Assembly (NCBI GenBank): GCA_002733495.1 | Contig: NVVV01000001.1 | Location: 115,795 to 179,794 of the forward strand | From: Robiginitomaculum sp. | Lineage (GTDB): Bacteria; Pseudomonadota; Alphaproteobacteria; Caulobacterales; Maricaulaceae | DNA: 64,000 nucleotides | Reading direction: 5' to 3' | Shown here: piece after piece, positions 7,954 to 17,618 of the stretch | Position numbering within the stretch: position 1 is the stretch's first letter | How the letters are laid out: each line of letters opens with the position of its first letter | Notes under the pieces: generated by a model | Databases searched by the model: none | What the model was told of the DNA's origin: nothing | The model's input: only the letters and a program-made list of their open reading frames with translations | Translations under genes and position numbers: made by a program

Positions 7954-9066
7954 ATGAAAACGCTGCAAAGCTATTTCATCCGCGAGACATTTCGCCCCTT
8001 CGTGCTGACAACACTGGTGTTAGGGGCGCTGGCATTGCTGACCCAAAGCCTGGCGGCGCTGGATATGATTGTTGATGATCGTGCCAGTTTTCTTGCCTAT
8101 CTGGAAATTACGCTACTGGCCTTGCCGCAACTGGTATCCATTATTCTGCCCTTCGCACTTTTTATCGCTGTGGCCTATGCGGTACAGCGCCTGCACACCG
8201 ATAATGAATTCATGGTCGCCTTTGCCGGGGGCATGACCCGCTGGGCGGTGATTACCCCCATTTTACGCATTGCCGTACTCGCCGTGCTGGTCAATCTGGT
8301 GGTTAATACCTGGGCACAGCCTACGGCCTATAAGGCCATGCGCGAAATTATCTACAAAGTCCGCACTGATCTGGCGGCTTCAATCATCCGCCCCGGTGAG
8401 TTTGTCACGCCGGCCCTGAACCTGACGATATTTGCCCGCGACGTACAAAATGGCGTATTAAGCGACGTGATGATCCATGATGGGCGTGATCACAAAAAGC
8501 CGCACACGTATTTTGCCAAATCCGGCGTTTTTGTTGAAACGCAACAAAACCCGGCCTTGTCCCTGACCAATGTTACCCGGCAAAGCATCAGTGGTGATGG
8601 AGCGTTGGAAATCCTGGAATTTTCGCGCACCACATTTGAGCTTCGCGGGGTGATTGAGCCGCAAGGCGCGCTTTTGTACAAACGATCTGACCGCTATCTG
8701 GGCGAGCTGTTCCACCCTGACCCGACCAATTACTGGGATCGGGAAAACACTGCTGCGCTTTATGCCGAGGGCCATGCGCGCCTATCTGCGCCACTCTATA
8801 ACATCGCCTTCGCTCTTCTTGCACTGGTGGCACTTTTGGGGGGCGATTACAGCCGCATGGGCTATGGACGCAGACTGATGGTGGCTGGCAGCCTAGCCTT
8901 GTTTGTTCGCCTTGTCGGCTTTTCTATCGAGGCTGCCTCGGCGGAAATCCCGGTGCTCAATCTTGTCCAATATGCTTTGCCCGTTTTGCTGGGCAGCGTG
9001 AGCTTATGGCTCGTTCTGGATACCTCACGCTTGCGTAAGCCCGCAGGAAGGCTGGCAGCCACATGA
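7954..9066 (+). CDS. lptF: LPS export ABC transporter permease LptF
   Basis: A 370-residue YjgP/YjgQ-family permease. With LptG and two LptB ATPases it extracts lipopolysaccharide from the inner membrane and passes it to the Lpt bridge. Three hydrophobic helices occupy the first 115 residues (the LTTLVLGALALLTQSLAALD region onward), a periplasmic beta-jellyroll fills about 130-265, and three more helices end the protein (IAFALLALVALLGG onward). The GGGGGACGTTAAAGC stretch precedes ATG. Its stop overlaps the lptG start in ATGA, showing translational coupling. LptB is not in this window. Confidence 0.95.
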   Translation: MKTLQSYFIRETFRPFVLTTLVLGALALLTQSLAALDMIVDDRASFLAYLEITLLALPQLVSIILPFALFIAVAYAVQRLHTDNEFMVAFAGGMTRWAVITPILRIAVLAVLVNLVVNTWAQPTAYKAMREIIYKVRTDLAASIIRPGEFVTPALNLTIFARDVQNGVLSDVMIHDGRDHKKPHTYFAKSGVFVETQQNPALSLTNVTRQSISGDGALEILEFSRTTFELRGVIEPQGALLYKRSDRYLGELFHPDPTNYWDRENTAALYAEGHARLSAPLYNIAFALLALVALLGGDYSRMGYGRRLMVAGSLALFVRLVGFSIEAASAEIPVLNLVQYALPVLLGSVSLWLVLDTSRLRKPAGRLAAT

Positions 9067-10163
9067 TCCACCTGTTATTTCGTTATCTCTTGCGTGAGAT
9101 TACCAAGGGTATTGCCCTAGCGCTGAGCGTTATCGGATCACTGGTCTTTATCGTTGATTTTGTTGAGCTATCACGGCGCATGGATGCACAACCAGATGTG
9201 ACATCGCTGCAAATCCTGCGACTGACTTTGCTAAAAATGCCAAGCATGATCGAACAGACCCTCCCCTTCATTGTGCTCTTTGGCGTGATGTTGGTAATGT
9301 TCCGCCTGAACCGGCGCAGCGAATTGGTGGCCATGCGCGCCGCCTCGATGTCGGCCTGGCAGTTTGCCTTGCCGGCCGTACTGGTTGCCGTTCTAATCGG
9401 AATCTTTGGCACTGCGGCTCTGAATCCTCTGGCGGCGCGGCTTGCCACCCAGTTTGAACAGGAACGCATAGCCCTGTTGCAAGACGAAGATGTAGAAGCC
9501 AAAATAATCCGCAAAGCCCTATGGTTCCGTGAAGCCGTTGATGATGGCATTGTGGTCATCCGGGCCGGAAATGTTATCGCACAAACGGCCTCACTTTATG
9601 ACCTGACGTTCTTTTACTATACACTGGCCGAAGATGGCACACCAATTGTGGGGCATCGTATTGACGCCAAAAATGCCGTTTTAAATCCAGGCTTCTGGCA
9701 ACTGAAAAACGCGACCCAGCGATCACAATTTGATCCCCCAAAACACTATGAAACTCTGGCTATGCCCACTAAAATCCCCCCCTCTGCACTCCTCGGCAAT
9801 TCTGTACGCGCCTCGAGTTTCTCCATTTATGCCCTGCCCACTATGATCGCAGAATCGAAAAAGGCTGGATTTGGCACCCGCCGCTATTCGCTGCAATGGC
9901 ACCAGCTATTATCCCTGCCGCTAACTCTGGCCGCTATGGCCCTGATCGGTGCAGCATTTTCGTTTAAGCTGGTGCGCCTTGGCGGCACATTGCGTATGGC
10001 ACTAACCGCTGGTGCAGCAGGCTTTGCGCTTTATTTTGCCAGCGACCTCTTGCAAACGCTGGGGGCGACACAAGTCCTGCCGCCGGTCATTGCCATATGG
10101 GCTGCGCCGGTGTTCGTCTTCATTGCCGGGCTGGCCCGGTTCACCATTTTGGAAGATGGGTGA
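9063..10163 (+). CDS. lptG: LPS export ABC transporter permease LptG
   Basis: A 366-residue partner of LptF with the same layout: N-terminal helices (ALALSVIGSLVFIVDFVEL), the RRMDAQPDV coupling region near residue 37, a periplasmic jellyroll at about 130-270, and three C-terminal helices (LTLAAMALIGAAFSFKL onward). It forms the heterodimeric transmembrane part of LptB2FG and supplies LPS to LptC/LptA. The start overlaps the lptF stop by four bases. It is followed by a 158-base gap before lptD. Confidence 0.95.
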   Translation: MIHLLFRYLLREITKGIALALSVIGSLVFIVDFVELSRRMDAQPDVTSLQILRLTLLKMPSMIEQTLPFIVLFGVMLVMFRLNRRSELVAMRAASMSAWQFALPAVLVAVLIGIFGTAALNPLAARLATQFEQERIALLQDEDVEAKIIRKALWFREAVDDGIVVIRAGNVIAQTASLYDLTFFYYTLAEDGTPIVGHRIDAKNAVLNPGFWQLKNATQRSQFDPPKHYETLAMPTKIPPSALLGNSVRASSFSIYALPTMIAESKKAGFGTRRYSLQWHQLLSLPLTLAAMALIGAAFSFKLVRLGGTLRMALTAGAAGFALYFASDLLQTLGATQVLPPVIAIWAAPVFVFIAGLARFTILEDG

Positions 10164-10321
10164 GAAACAGCGATCAGCCATGGACGCCCCCCCGCAGTTC
10201 GGTTATGAAATCGCCACACTTGCCTTGCAAGAATAAGAATGAAAAAAATAAAATGCTTTGGAATTACAGGCATTTTATCGCGTAAAAGCTGGGATTGGGA
10301 TAGAGGACGCATTAACTGGCC

Positions 10322-12631
10322 ATGAAACAAATTCCAACCCGCTTTCTGATACCCATACTTTGTACCCTTGGGGGTTTTGCAGGCTTCTCACATACGGCTA
10401 TGGCAGAAGATGCGCCCAAAGCGGTTACAGAAGAAAACCAACCTGTTTTGCTGGAAGCCGATGAGCTGATCGATGATGCACAAAACAACCGTTATATAGC
10501 ACGCGGCAATGTGGAGGCTCATTTTGATGGGCGCATCCTGACAGCCGATACCCTTTATTACTATCCAGAAACCAAGCGAATTCATGCCATTGGTTCGGTC
10601 GTTATAGTTGATACGGGCGGCAAGGTTGAATTTGCCGAAGAGATGGAGCTGACCGACAATCTCAGTTCCGCCGTGGCACTGGCCTTTTTTGCTCGCCTTG
10701 CCAACAATGCCACTATTGGGGCGACCCAGGCAACGCACTCGAAAGACGGCAAACGCAACACTTTGACCAAGGCGTTTTATACCGCCTGCAAGGCCTGCGC
10801 AGGCAAGGATGGGTCGCACAAGCCGACCTGGCGTTTGCGCGCCCGCAAAGTCGTACAGAACCAGGAAACCAAAATGATCAATTACCGTGATGCGGTTCTT
10901 GAGGTGAAGGGCATTCCGGTTTTTTACTCGCCATTTTTTTCGCATCCTGACCCTGAGGCCGGGCGACGCTCTGGCCTGTTATTCCCCCAGGTGCGCCAGT
11001 CTGGAAAATATGGTTTTTCCTATGAACAACCTTATTATCAGGTTCTTGGCCCCTATGCCGATGCCACACTGACCCCACGGGTGTTCACCAAATTAAACCC
11101 GCTGATTTTAGGGGAATACCGTCGTAATTTCCATACGGGCCAGATCAGGACCAATGGAAGTCTGACCTATGAGCAGGATTTCGATGGTCAGGGCACCACG
11201 TTTGGCAAACAAAAATTTCGCGGTCACATTTTTGCAGAAGGTAAATTCAAACTCTCTGATACGTGGGTATGGGGTTTTGGCGCTGCTGGCGTAACCGATG
11301 ATCTCTTTTTGCGCCGCTATGATATTCAAGGGGAAAATACGACACGGGGAATCTATCGCACTAATTCCCTGCGCCTGAACAACCAGATTTACGCCCAGGG
11401 CCAGAGCGAACAGTTTTTCGCCCAAGCCGGCATTCTTCGCTTTCAGGGCCTGCGTGCCGGCGACGTTGATGACCAATTCCCCATCGTTGGCCCCTTGTTC
11501 GATATGCGCCGCAAAGTCAAAGACCCGGTGTTTGATGGCACCCTAATGTTACGCGCCAATACCGTGACGCTAACGCGTATTGATGGCACAGACAGCCGCC
11601 GCGCCTCTGTTTCGGTCGACTGGTCCCGGCGGCTCGTTTCAAAATCTGGCATGATTTTACGCCCCTTTGCCCAGGGACGCACCGATCTCTATCAGGTCCA
11701 CAATCCAGATTTCTTTGCCGACCTTGGTAGCAATAACCGCTCGATTGCCCGTGCGCTAGGCGTTGTTGGTGCTGATTTTCGTTGGCCATTTTTCCGGCCA
11801 GGCCGGAATGTTAGCTGGACGATCGAACCATTGCTGCAACTGGCCGCCAGCCCCAACGGGGACGGGGTTGGCACCTATAACAGCTTTACCACGGACAGCA
11901 GCGGCAACGTCGTGGCCACACAACGCTCAATCATTCCCAATGAAGACAGCATTGCGGTTGAGTTTGACGGATCCAGCCTGTTTTCAACCAATCGTTTTTC
12001 CGGCTTTGATCGCTGGGAAGGCGGTGTGCGCGCCAATGTCGGCGGTCGCATTGCCGGGCGGTGGGGCAAAAATGGCGAAGTTTCCTTGCTTGCCGGGCAA
12101 ACCTTTCGCACGCGCGTCAATACGGATTTCACGTTGGCCTCGGGCCTGCGGGAAAAAACCTCTGACTATGTAAGTACCTTTTCAATTTCCCCAGGACCCA
12201 TTTTAAAACTGCGTACCCACGCACGTTTTGATAAAAACGATTTTAGCGTCAGGCGCGTAGAAAGCGATGTTACCGTTAGCCTGCGCAAAGACCAGATGGG
12301 GCCATTGGGCAAGGTCCTGCACAGCTTTAACGCCTCGGTGGGGTATTTAAATTTTGATGATGCCATTGCCTCTGGCCGTCCCAGGGAAGAAGTCCGTGGC
12401 CGGGCCACGGTGGGGTTGACCGAACATTGGTCAGTGATGGGCAGCGCAACACGCAATCTGGCCTCAAAACGCGCCACCGGCATTAATCTTGGCATTATTT
12501 ACAAGGATAATTGCTCAAGTCTGGAAATTACCTATCGCAACAACAATACCACCGACCGGACCCTGACGCCTAATGCTTCAATTGGCATCCGCTTCACTCT
12601 GGTGACTTTGGGTTCATTTGGATCACCCTAG
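10322..12631 (+). CDS. lptD: LPS-assembly outer membrane protein LptD
   Basis: A 769-residue outer-membrane translocon that inserts LPS in the outer leaflet with LptE. A signal peptide ends near HTAMAED (residue 29). An OstA/LptA-like periplasmic domain follows (LLEADELIDDAQNNRYIARG, about 44-63), then a long beta-barrel from about 225 to the C-terminus (for example YGFSYEQPYYQVLGPYADAT). The mature protein has only three cysteines: the CKAC pair near 155 and one in KDNCSS near the C-terminus. E. coli LptD has two at each end for its disulfide switch, so the pattern is reduced here. Downstream SurA is its known folding chaperone, consistent with an outer-membrane assembly operon. Confidence 0.95.
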   Translation: MKQIPTRFLIPILCTLGGFAGFSHTAMAEDAPKAVTEENQPVLLEADELIDDAQNNRYIARGNVEAHFDGRILTADTLYYYPETKRIHAIGSVVIVDTGGKVEFAEEMELTDNLSSAVALAFFARLANNATIGATQATHSKDGKRNTLTKAFYTACKACAGKDGSHKPTWRLRARKVVQNQETKMINYRDAVLEVKGIPVFYSPFFSHPDPEAGRRSGLLFPQVRQSGKYGFSYEQPYYQVLGPYADATLTPRVFTKLNPLILGEYRRNFHTGQIRTNGSLTYEQDFDGQGTTFGKQKFRGHIFAEGKFKLSDTWVWGFGAAGVTDDLFLRRYDIQGENTTRGIYRTNSLRLNNQIYAQGQSEQFFAQAGILRFQGLRAGDVDDQFPIVGPLFDMRRKVKDPVFDGTLMLRANTVTLTRIDGTDSRRASVSVDWSRRLVSKSGMILRPFAQGRTDLYQVHNPDFFADLGSNNRSIARALGVVGADFRWPFFRPGRNVSWTIEPLLQLAASPNGDGVGTYNSFTTDSSGNVVATQRSIIPNEDSIAVEFDGSSLFSTNRFSGFDRWEGGVRANVGGRIAGRWGKNGEVSLLAGQTFRTRVNTDFTLASGLREKTSDYVSTFSISPGPILKLRTHARFDKNDFSVRRVESDVTVSLRKDQMGPLGKVLHSFNASVGYLNFDDAIASGRPREEVRGRATVGLTEHWSVMGSATRNLASKRATGINLGIIYKDNCSSLEITYRNNNTTDRTLTPNASIGIRFTLVTLGSFGSP

Positions 12632-12821
12632 GCGCGGACAGAAACGCCAGAAGGTCTTTTTGTTCAGGAACGTTATTGGTGCAGTCCAGCCGATTGCGCT
12701 TGGCCATCTTTGCGTTATGTTAGCGCCGTATCACGGGCCGGAAGTCTTAATCCATCGGACCGCACTTATTAAACTTTCAAACGGCCCGAATTTTGCCCTA
12801 TTTCCTGACTAAAGCGTTTCT

Positions 12822-14054
12822 ATGCTCATGAAAATATTGCTTTTTATATCATCTATTTTTCTATCCCTACTGGGTGTTGGATTGACGTCGGCTATGGCAC
12901 AAGTCTCCGAAGGTGTTGCGGCCATTGTTAATGATCAGGTGATCTCGACTTTTGATGTGCGCCAACGCATGCGCATGATCATTTCATCTTCCCGTGTTAA
13001 ACCGGACGAGCAAACTCTGGCCCGCATCAAGCAGCAAGCTTTGCGCGGCCTGGTAGACGAACGTCTGCAGCTTCAGGAAGCTGGAAAATACGAAATCAAG
13101 GTGGATCAGTCTGAAATTGATCAGGCCATTGGACGTATCGCGCGGCAAAACAATGTGACGCTTGAAGATGTGAAGAATGATTTACGCAAATCTGGTATTT
13201 CACCAAGGACACTTGAAGGCCAGATTCGCGCAGAACTTGCCTGGCAAGTTTTGGTCAATGGTCGTTATGGTGGCCGTGTGCGTGCCAGCAACAACCAGAT
13301 CGCAGAATCAAAAACCCGTATGGAGGCGGCTCTTTCCAAACCCCAATATCTGATCTCCGAGGTGTTACTGGAATCCCCCTCCCCCGAACAAGATGCCGTC
13401 ATTTATCAGGGCTCGCTTTCTTTGATCCAGCAAATGCGTGACGGCGCACCCTTTCAAGCCGTTGCCCGACAATTTTCCTCAGCCCCTTCAGCGGCGCAAG
13501 GCGGTGATGTCGGCTGGGTTCACAAGGGTGATCTGCCCGAGGCCATTCAAACCGTAATAGGCCAGATGCAGCCTGGTACGATCTCGCCGCCTATTCAGGT
13601 GCCTAGTGGTTATTACATCATCGCGCTTCGTGACCGCAAGGATGGCAGCGCGCCTATGGTCGTGAATTTTCGCCAGATTATTGCCCCGGTTGAGCAGACC
13701 AGCAGGGTACGGAGTTTTATGCGTAAGGTTAAATCCTGTAATGACGTTGAACCCATCAAGAAATCTATCACAGGTGCATTTTCCAACGCCTTTGAAGAGG
13801 TCGCTCTGACAAACCTGGCCCCCACAGTCCGCACAATTCTGGAAAGCTTGCAACCAGGCCAATCCTCTGCGCCAGCAGAAGGCCCCCAAGGCGCAACAGC
13901 TTTCATGCTTTGCAGCCGGCATTATGCCGAAGGGGCAGGCATCCCCAATGACGAGCAGATTGCCGATCAGTTGATCAATACGCGTATTGCCATGCTGTCC
14001 CGGCGCTATTTGCGCGATTTGCGACGGGATTCAACGGTTGAAATCCGCAAATAA
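12822..14054 (+). CDS. surA: Periplasmic chaperone / peptidyl-prolyl isomerase SurA
   Basis: A 410-residue SurA-like protein that escorts unfolded outer-membrane proteins across the periplasm. A signal peptide (LLFISSIFLSLLGVGLTSAMAQ) is followed by the N-terminal SurA helical domain with VAAIVNDQVISTFDVRQR at about 32-49. One recognisable parvulin domain spans about 180-285: ARQFSSAPSAAQGGDVGWVH, then GQMQPGTISPPIQVPSGYYI. A second parvulin-like unit is not obvious; the C-terminal third has two cysteines (SCNDVE and LCSRHY). ATG 12822 and 12828 are both possible. It lies 190 bases after lptD and overlaps the probable pdxA start. Confidence 0.92.
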   Translation: MLMKILLFISSIFLSLLGVGLTSAMAQVSEGVAAIVNDQVISTFDVRQRMRMIISSSRVKPDEQTLARIKQQALRGLVDERLQLQEAGKYEIKVDQSEIDQAIGRIARQNNVTLEDVKNDLRKSGISPRTLEGQIRAELAWQVLVNGRYGGRVRASNNQIAESKTRMEAALSKPQYLISEVLLESPSPEQDAVIYQGSLSLIQQMRDGAPFQAVARQFSSAPSAAQGGDVGWVHKGDLPEAIQTVIGQMQPGTISPPIQVPSGYYIIALRDRKDGSAPMVVNFRQIIAPVEQTSRVRSFMRKVKSCNDVEPIKKSITGAFSNAFEEVALTNLAPTVRTILESLQPGQSSAPAEGPQGATAFMLCSRHYAEGAGIPNDEQIADQLINTRIAMLSRRYLRDLRRDSTVEIRK

Positions 14055-15081
14055 TTTAACGCCACTGCCCATTGCGCTTAGTATGGGTGATCCGGCCGGT
14101 ATCGGGCCTGAAATCACGGCGCTGGCCTGGGAAAAACTGAAAAACGATAATATCCCGTTTTTTCTGATCGGGGAGCTGGAGCAGGCGCGCCAGCATGCAA
14201 AGGCTCTTTCCCATCCTGAACCAATTGCCATTAGCGCCCCTGAAGAGGCCACCACCATCATGCCCCGGGCCTTGCCGGTGCTGCCCCTGACGCTCACTGC
14301 CCCTGTCCTGCCCGGGAAGCCAAATACACAAAATGCCCCCGCCACCATTCGGGCAATTGAAATTGCCGTAGAGCTAGTCCTCTCGGGCAAAGCGGGTGCC
14401 GTTGTCACCAATCCCATTGCCAAGTCTGTGCTTTACAAGTCAGGTTTTTCCTATCCGGGCCATACCGAGTTTTTGGGCGAACTGGCCAAGGCGACGGCGC
14501 ACTGGCCCGCGCCCCATGGCCCGGTCATGATGCTCAGTGGTGGTGGCCTGCATGTGGCGTTGGTGACCGTACACATGTCGTTACGCGATGTACCGGACGC
14601 CATCACCAAGGATGGTATTATCAACGCCGCCAACGTCTTACACCACGCGCTCGTGCAGGATTTTAGCCTGCCAAACCCGCGCCTGGCTTTGTGTGGCCTA
14701 AACCCCCATGCCGGTGAAGACGGGGCCATGGGCAAAGAAGAAACTACCATCATCAACCCTGCGGCGGCGGCTTTGCGGGCCATGGGTATCACTATCACCG
14801 ATGCCCAGCCTGCCGATGCGCTTTTTCGCGAAGAGGCGCGCCAGAGCTATGATGCGGTGCTGGCGCTTTATCATGATCAGGGCCTGATCCCGGTCAAAAC
14901 CCTGGACTTTCACCGGGGGATCAACACCACTTTGGGCCTGCCCTTTATTCGTGTTTCGCCTGATCATGGCACTGGCTTTGCCATTGCCGGGCAAGGCCTT
15001 GCCCGCCCGGATAGCCTGATCGCCGCACTTCGCGCCGCCGCCATGATGGGCAAGAACAGACAATCCCATGTCAACGCTTGA
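14038..15081 (+). CDS. pdxA: 4-hydroxythreonine-4-phosphate dehydrogenase
   Basis: PdxA oxidises 4-phosphohydroxy-L-threonine in pyridoxal 5'-phosphate synthesis. Diagnostic segments are IALSMGDPAGIGPEI at the N-terminus, the metal-binding histidine in YPGHTEFLGELA, GLNPHAGEDGAMG, and ALYHDQGLIPVKTLDF with FIRVSPDHGTG. The track places the start at 13987, which would overlap surA by 68 bases and add a non-conserved tail; TTG 14038 leaves a 17-base overlap and a family-like N-terminus, so I prefer it with moderate certainty. About 347 residues. It overlaps rsmA by 14 bases, as commonly seen for pdxA-rsmA. Confidence 0.92.
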   Translation: MKSANNLTPLPIALSMGDPAGIGPEITALAWEKLKNDNIPFFLIGELEQARQHAKALSHPEPIAISAPEEATTIMPRALPVLPLTLTAPVLPGKPNTQNAPATIRAIEIAVELVLSGKAGAVVTNPIAKSVLYKSGFSYPGHTEFLGELAKATAHWPAPHGPVMMLSGGGLHVALVTVHMSLRDVPDAITKDGIINAANVLHHALVQDFSLPNPRLALCGLNPHAGEDGAMGKEETTIINPAAAALRAMGITITDAQPADALFREEARQSYDAVLALYHDQGLIPVKTLDFHRGINTTLGLPFIRVSPDHGTGFAIAGQGLARPDSLIAALRAAAMMGKNRQSHVNA

Positions 15082-15925
15082 AACCCTGCCCTCCGTTCAG
15101 GACTGTTTGAAACAGGCTGGACTTAACGCCAATAAGGCGCTGGGCCAGCACTTTTTGTTTGATCTGAATTTGACGCGAAAAATCGCGCGCTCTGTCGGCA
15201 TATCCCAAGATGATCTGGTGATAGAGATCGGCCCCGGCCCGGGCGGTCTGACCCGGCCTTTGCTGGAACAGGGCGTCCACGTCATTGCTATCGACAAGGA
15301 CACCCGCTTCACCCCCATTTTGGACGACATCCGCGCGGCCAGCGAAAACCGCCTTGAGGTCCATTTTGAAGATGCCTTGCGCAGTGACCTTTCCCGCTTC
15401 GCCAGCGCCGATCGACCCATAAAGATTGTCTCCAACCTGCCCTATAATATCGGCACCCAATTGCTCATCGGCTGGCTGACCACCAAACCGATTTTTTGGT
15501 CCTCGCTGACCTTGATGTTCCAAAAGGAAGTGGCGGAGCGCGTTGTCGCCCTGCCCGGCACGACCGGCTATGGCCGTTTGGCGGTTTTATGTGCTGCTGT
15601 GGCCGATGCCCATATGCTGTTTGGCGTACCAGCCGAAGCCTTTACGCCACCGCCCAAAGTGGACTCGGCGGTAGTGCACCTGACCCCTAAGCGCGAAGCC
15701 GAGCGCTTTGCCGATCTGGAGGCGCTGGAACAGATCACCCGTGCCGCCTTTGGCCAGCGCCGCAAGATGCTGCGGGCCAGCCTCAAAACGCTGGCCAAGC
15801 CTGCCAAAATGAATGTGGCTGACTGGTTGGACGAAGCCGGCATTGACCCCACCGTTCGCCCTGAAACCCTTGCCCCGCAAGATTTTTTTGCTCTGGCACG
15901 GCTCTGGCGAGCCGCGACGTTGTAA
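15068..15925 (+). CDS. rsmA: 16S rRNA (adenine1518/1519-N6)-dimethyltransferase
   Basis: A 285-residue KsgA/RsmA enzyme that dimethylates two adjacent adenines in the 3' helix 45 of 16S rRNA during 30S maturation. Visible motifs: ALGQHFLFDLNLTRKIA, SAM-binding EIGPGPGGLTRPLLEQG (about residues 55-71), the adenine-binding acid in IAIDKDTRF, the catalytic NLPYNIGTQLL and the C-terminal FGQRRKMLRASLK. It is the last gene of the lpt-surA-pdxA run and is followed by a terminator-like hairpin. Confidence 0.96.
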   Translation: MSTLETLPSVQDCLKQAGLNANKALGQHFLFDLNLTRKIARSVGISQDDLVIEIGPGPGGLTRPLLEQGVHVIAIDKDTRFTPILDDIRAASENRLEVHFEDALRSDLSRFASADRPIKIVSNLPYNIGTQLLIGWLTTKPIFWSSLTLMFQKEVAERVVALPGTTGYGRLAVLCAAVADAHMLFGVPAEAFTPPPKVDSAVVHLTPKREAERFADLEALEQITRAAFGQRRKMLRASLKTLAKPAKMNVADWLDEAGIDPTVRPETLAPQDFFALARLWRAATL

Positions 15926-15984
15926 CACGCATAACGTCATGATGTAGGCACGACGAAACTCATACCCTACATCTTTTATAAAAA

Positions 15985-16016
15985 GCGAGGATAAGAGGCA
16001 TTTATCCCCGTTTTTT
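15985..16016 (+). terminator. Rho-independent terminator after rsmA
   Basis: The stem CGAGGATAA / TTATCCCCG (one mismatch) with a short loop is followed directly by seven T residues, 60 bases past the rsmA stop. Confidence 0.7.
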
Positions 16017-16017
16017 A

Positions 16018-16050
16018 GGGTCAAAAAAGGGTCAAATAAGGGTCAAATAA
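16018..16050. repeat. Three 11-base tandem units GGGTCAAAWAA
   Basis: GGGTCAAAAAA followed by two exact GGGTCAAATAA units, head to tail, between the convergent rsmA and gmk genes. The 11-base period is about one helical turn. Function unknown. Confidence 0.9.
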
Positions 16051-16105
16051 GAGAAATTAAGCGAAAATAATGTCAATTTAAGGGGCAAAATTATGCTTAA
16101 AAGTT

Positions 16106-16744
16106 CTAAAATGGGCGGATCAGATTGCGGACAAAATCATTCAGCCAGGGCTGGCGTTTGCGCAAACGCCGCTCAGCGGCCAGGATCGCGCGCAAATCAT
16201 TCATCGAATGCTCGACATCTTCATTGACGATCACATAATGGTATTCGCCCCAATGGCTGATCTCGTCGCGGGCGCGGCTCATCCGGTCTTCAATCACCCC
16301 ATTGCTGTCCTGATCGCGTTTGCGCAGACGCGCCTCCAGCTCTTTAAGGCTTGGCGGCAGAACAAAAACTTTGACCAGATCGCTGGCGGCAGATTGTTTG
16401 AGTTGTTGCGCCCCCTGCCAGTCAATATCAAACAACACATCGCGCCCTTCGCTTAAGGCCTCTTCAACTGCGGCGCGCGGTGTGCCGTAATAGGCGCCAA
16501 AAACCTCTGCCCATTCTAAAAAGGCATTATTTTTGGCCATTTCACGAAACGTGTCTTCGTCGATAAAATGGTAGTGCTCCCCATCTACTTCGCCGGGACG
16601 CGGTTTGCGGGTGGTGGCCGATACCGACAATTCCATATCTGCATATTCGCTAAGCAATTTACGGCTGAGCACGGTTTTCCCGGCCCCGGAAGGGCCAGAG
16701 AGGATCAGCATCAGGCCCCGGCGGGCACGGTCTTTATTCAACAT
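16106..16744 (-). CDS. gmk: Guanylate kinase
   Basis: Phosphorylates GMP to GDP in purine nucleotide salvage. The P-loop GPSGAGKTVLSRKLL and the GMP-binding SVSATTRKPRPGEVDGEHYHFI are intact, followed by the lid region (RLRKRDQDSNGVIEDRM). The track start at 16795 overlaps yicC by 62 bases; ATG 16744 gives MLNKDRARRGLMLILSGPSG, 212 residues, a normal length for the family, with GGGAGCAAGCCGCC upstream. It is the last gene of the fab-mltG-yicC-gmk run and overlaps yicC by 11 bases. Confidence 0.95.
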   Translation of the reverse strand: MLNKDRARRGLMLILSGPSGAGKTVLSRKLLSEYADMELSVSATTRKPRPGEVDGEHYHFIDEDTFREMAKNNAFLEWAEVFGAYYGTPRAAVEEALSEGRDVLFDIDWQGAQQLKQSAASDLVKVFVLPPSLKELEARLRKRDQDSNGVIEDRMSRARDEISHWGEYHYVIVNEDVEHSMNDLRAILAAERRLRKRQPWLNDFVRNLIRPF

Positions 16745-17618
16745 TGGCGGCTTGCTCCCGAACCTGATCAATCCTAGTTTTGAGCGCCAGTCCAATGTCG
16801 GTCAAGACCATGTCAGATGATTTTGAACACAAGGTGTTGGCTTCGCGGTTAAATTCCTGCGCCAGAAACTCCAGCTTGCGGCCAACTGGTTCGCTCTGCC
16901 CCAGCAAAGCCCGCCCCGCCGTAATATGCGCATCCAGCCGATCCAGCTCCTCGCGCACATCGGCCTTGACCGCCATCAGGGCCGCCTCCTGTGCCAACCG
17001 ATCTGCATCAAAACCCTGACCATCCAGCAAAGCGGTAATTTGTTCATGCAAACGCGCCTTGATCGCCGCCGCTTGCGCGCCATCACAGGTGCGTGCCTTG
17101 GCGACCAGCGTTTCAATCTCGTCTAGTGCCGCCTCTAAAACACTGGCCGTTTCGGCCCCTTCTGTATTTCGGGCCACACTCATGGCCGCCATAAGCGGCG
17201 CAATGCCTGCGGCCATGGCCGCCTCAATTGCGGCCAGATCGTCCGGATTATCGCCAATACGCGGCGTATCGAGAATACCGCGAACCCCCAAAAGGCCATC
17301 CACACGCGCCGGGCGCGCCAGCCCTTCGTCTACCAAAGGCTGTAGCGCCAAAACCAGCGCCCGGGCGGTGTCTTCATGGACCACCAGGTCATTGCTTTTG
17401 TTTTCGCGTTGATATTGCAGGCTGATTTGCACATTGCCCCGGCGCAAAGCGGCCTTGGCGGCGGCCCGCACCTTGCCTTCCAGTGTCTCAAAGCCATTAG
17501 GGATGCGCAAACGAACATCCAGGCCACGGCCATTGACGCTGCGCGCTTCCCACGCCCAGGTCCACCCCGAATGGGCGCCCTCGATACGGGCAAAGCCGGT
17601 CATGCTGGCAATACTCAT
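16734..17618 (-). CDS. yicC: YicC family endoribonuclease
   Basis: A 294-residue YicC/YloC protein; E. coli members have been shown to be endoribonucleases that promote decay of certain small RNAs. The family N-terminus SIASMTGFAR and the C-terminal ELDRLDAHITAGRALL...GRKLEFLAQEFNREANTL block are present. It overlaps mltG upstream by four bases (ATGA-type) and gmk downstream by 11, so all three are almost certainly co-translated. yicC next to gmk is a widely conserved pairing. Confidence 0.93.
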   Translation of the reverse strand: MSIASMTGFARIEGAHSGWTWAWEARSVNGRGLDVRLRIPNGFETLEGKVRAAAKAALRRGNVQISLQYQRENKSNDLVVHEDTARALVLALQPLVDEGLARPARVDGLLGVRGILDTPRIGDNPDDLAAIEAAMAAGIAPLMAAMSVARNTEGAETASVLEAALDEIETLVAKARTCDGAQAAAIKARLHEQITALLDGQGFDADRLAQEAALMAVKADVREELDRLDAHITAGRALLGQSEPVGRKLEFLAQEFNREANTLCSKSSDMVLTDIGLALKTRIDQVREQAANVE

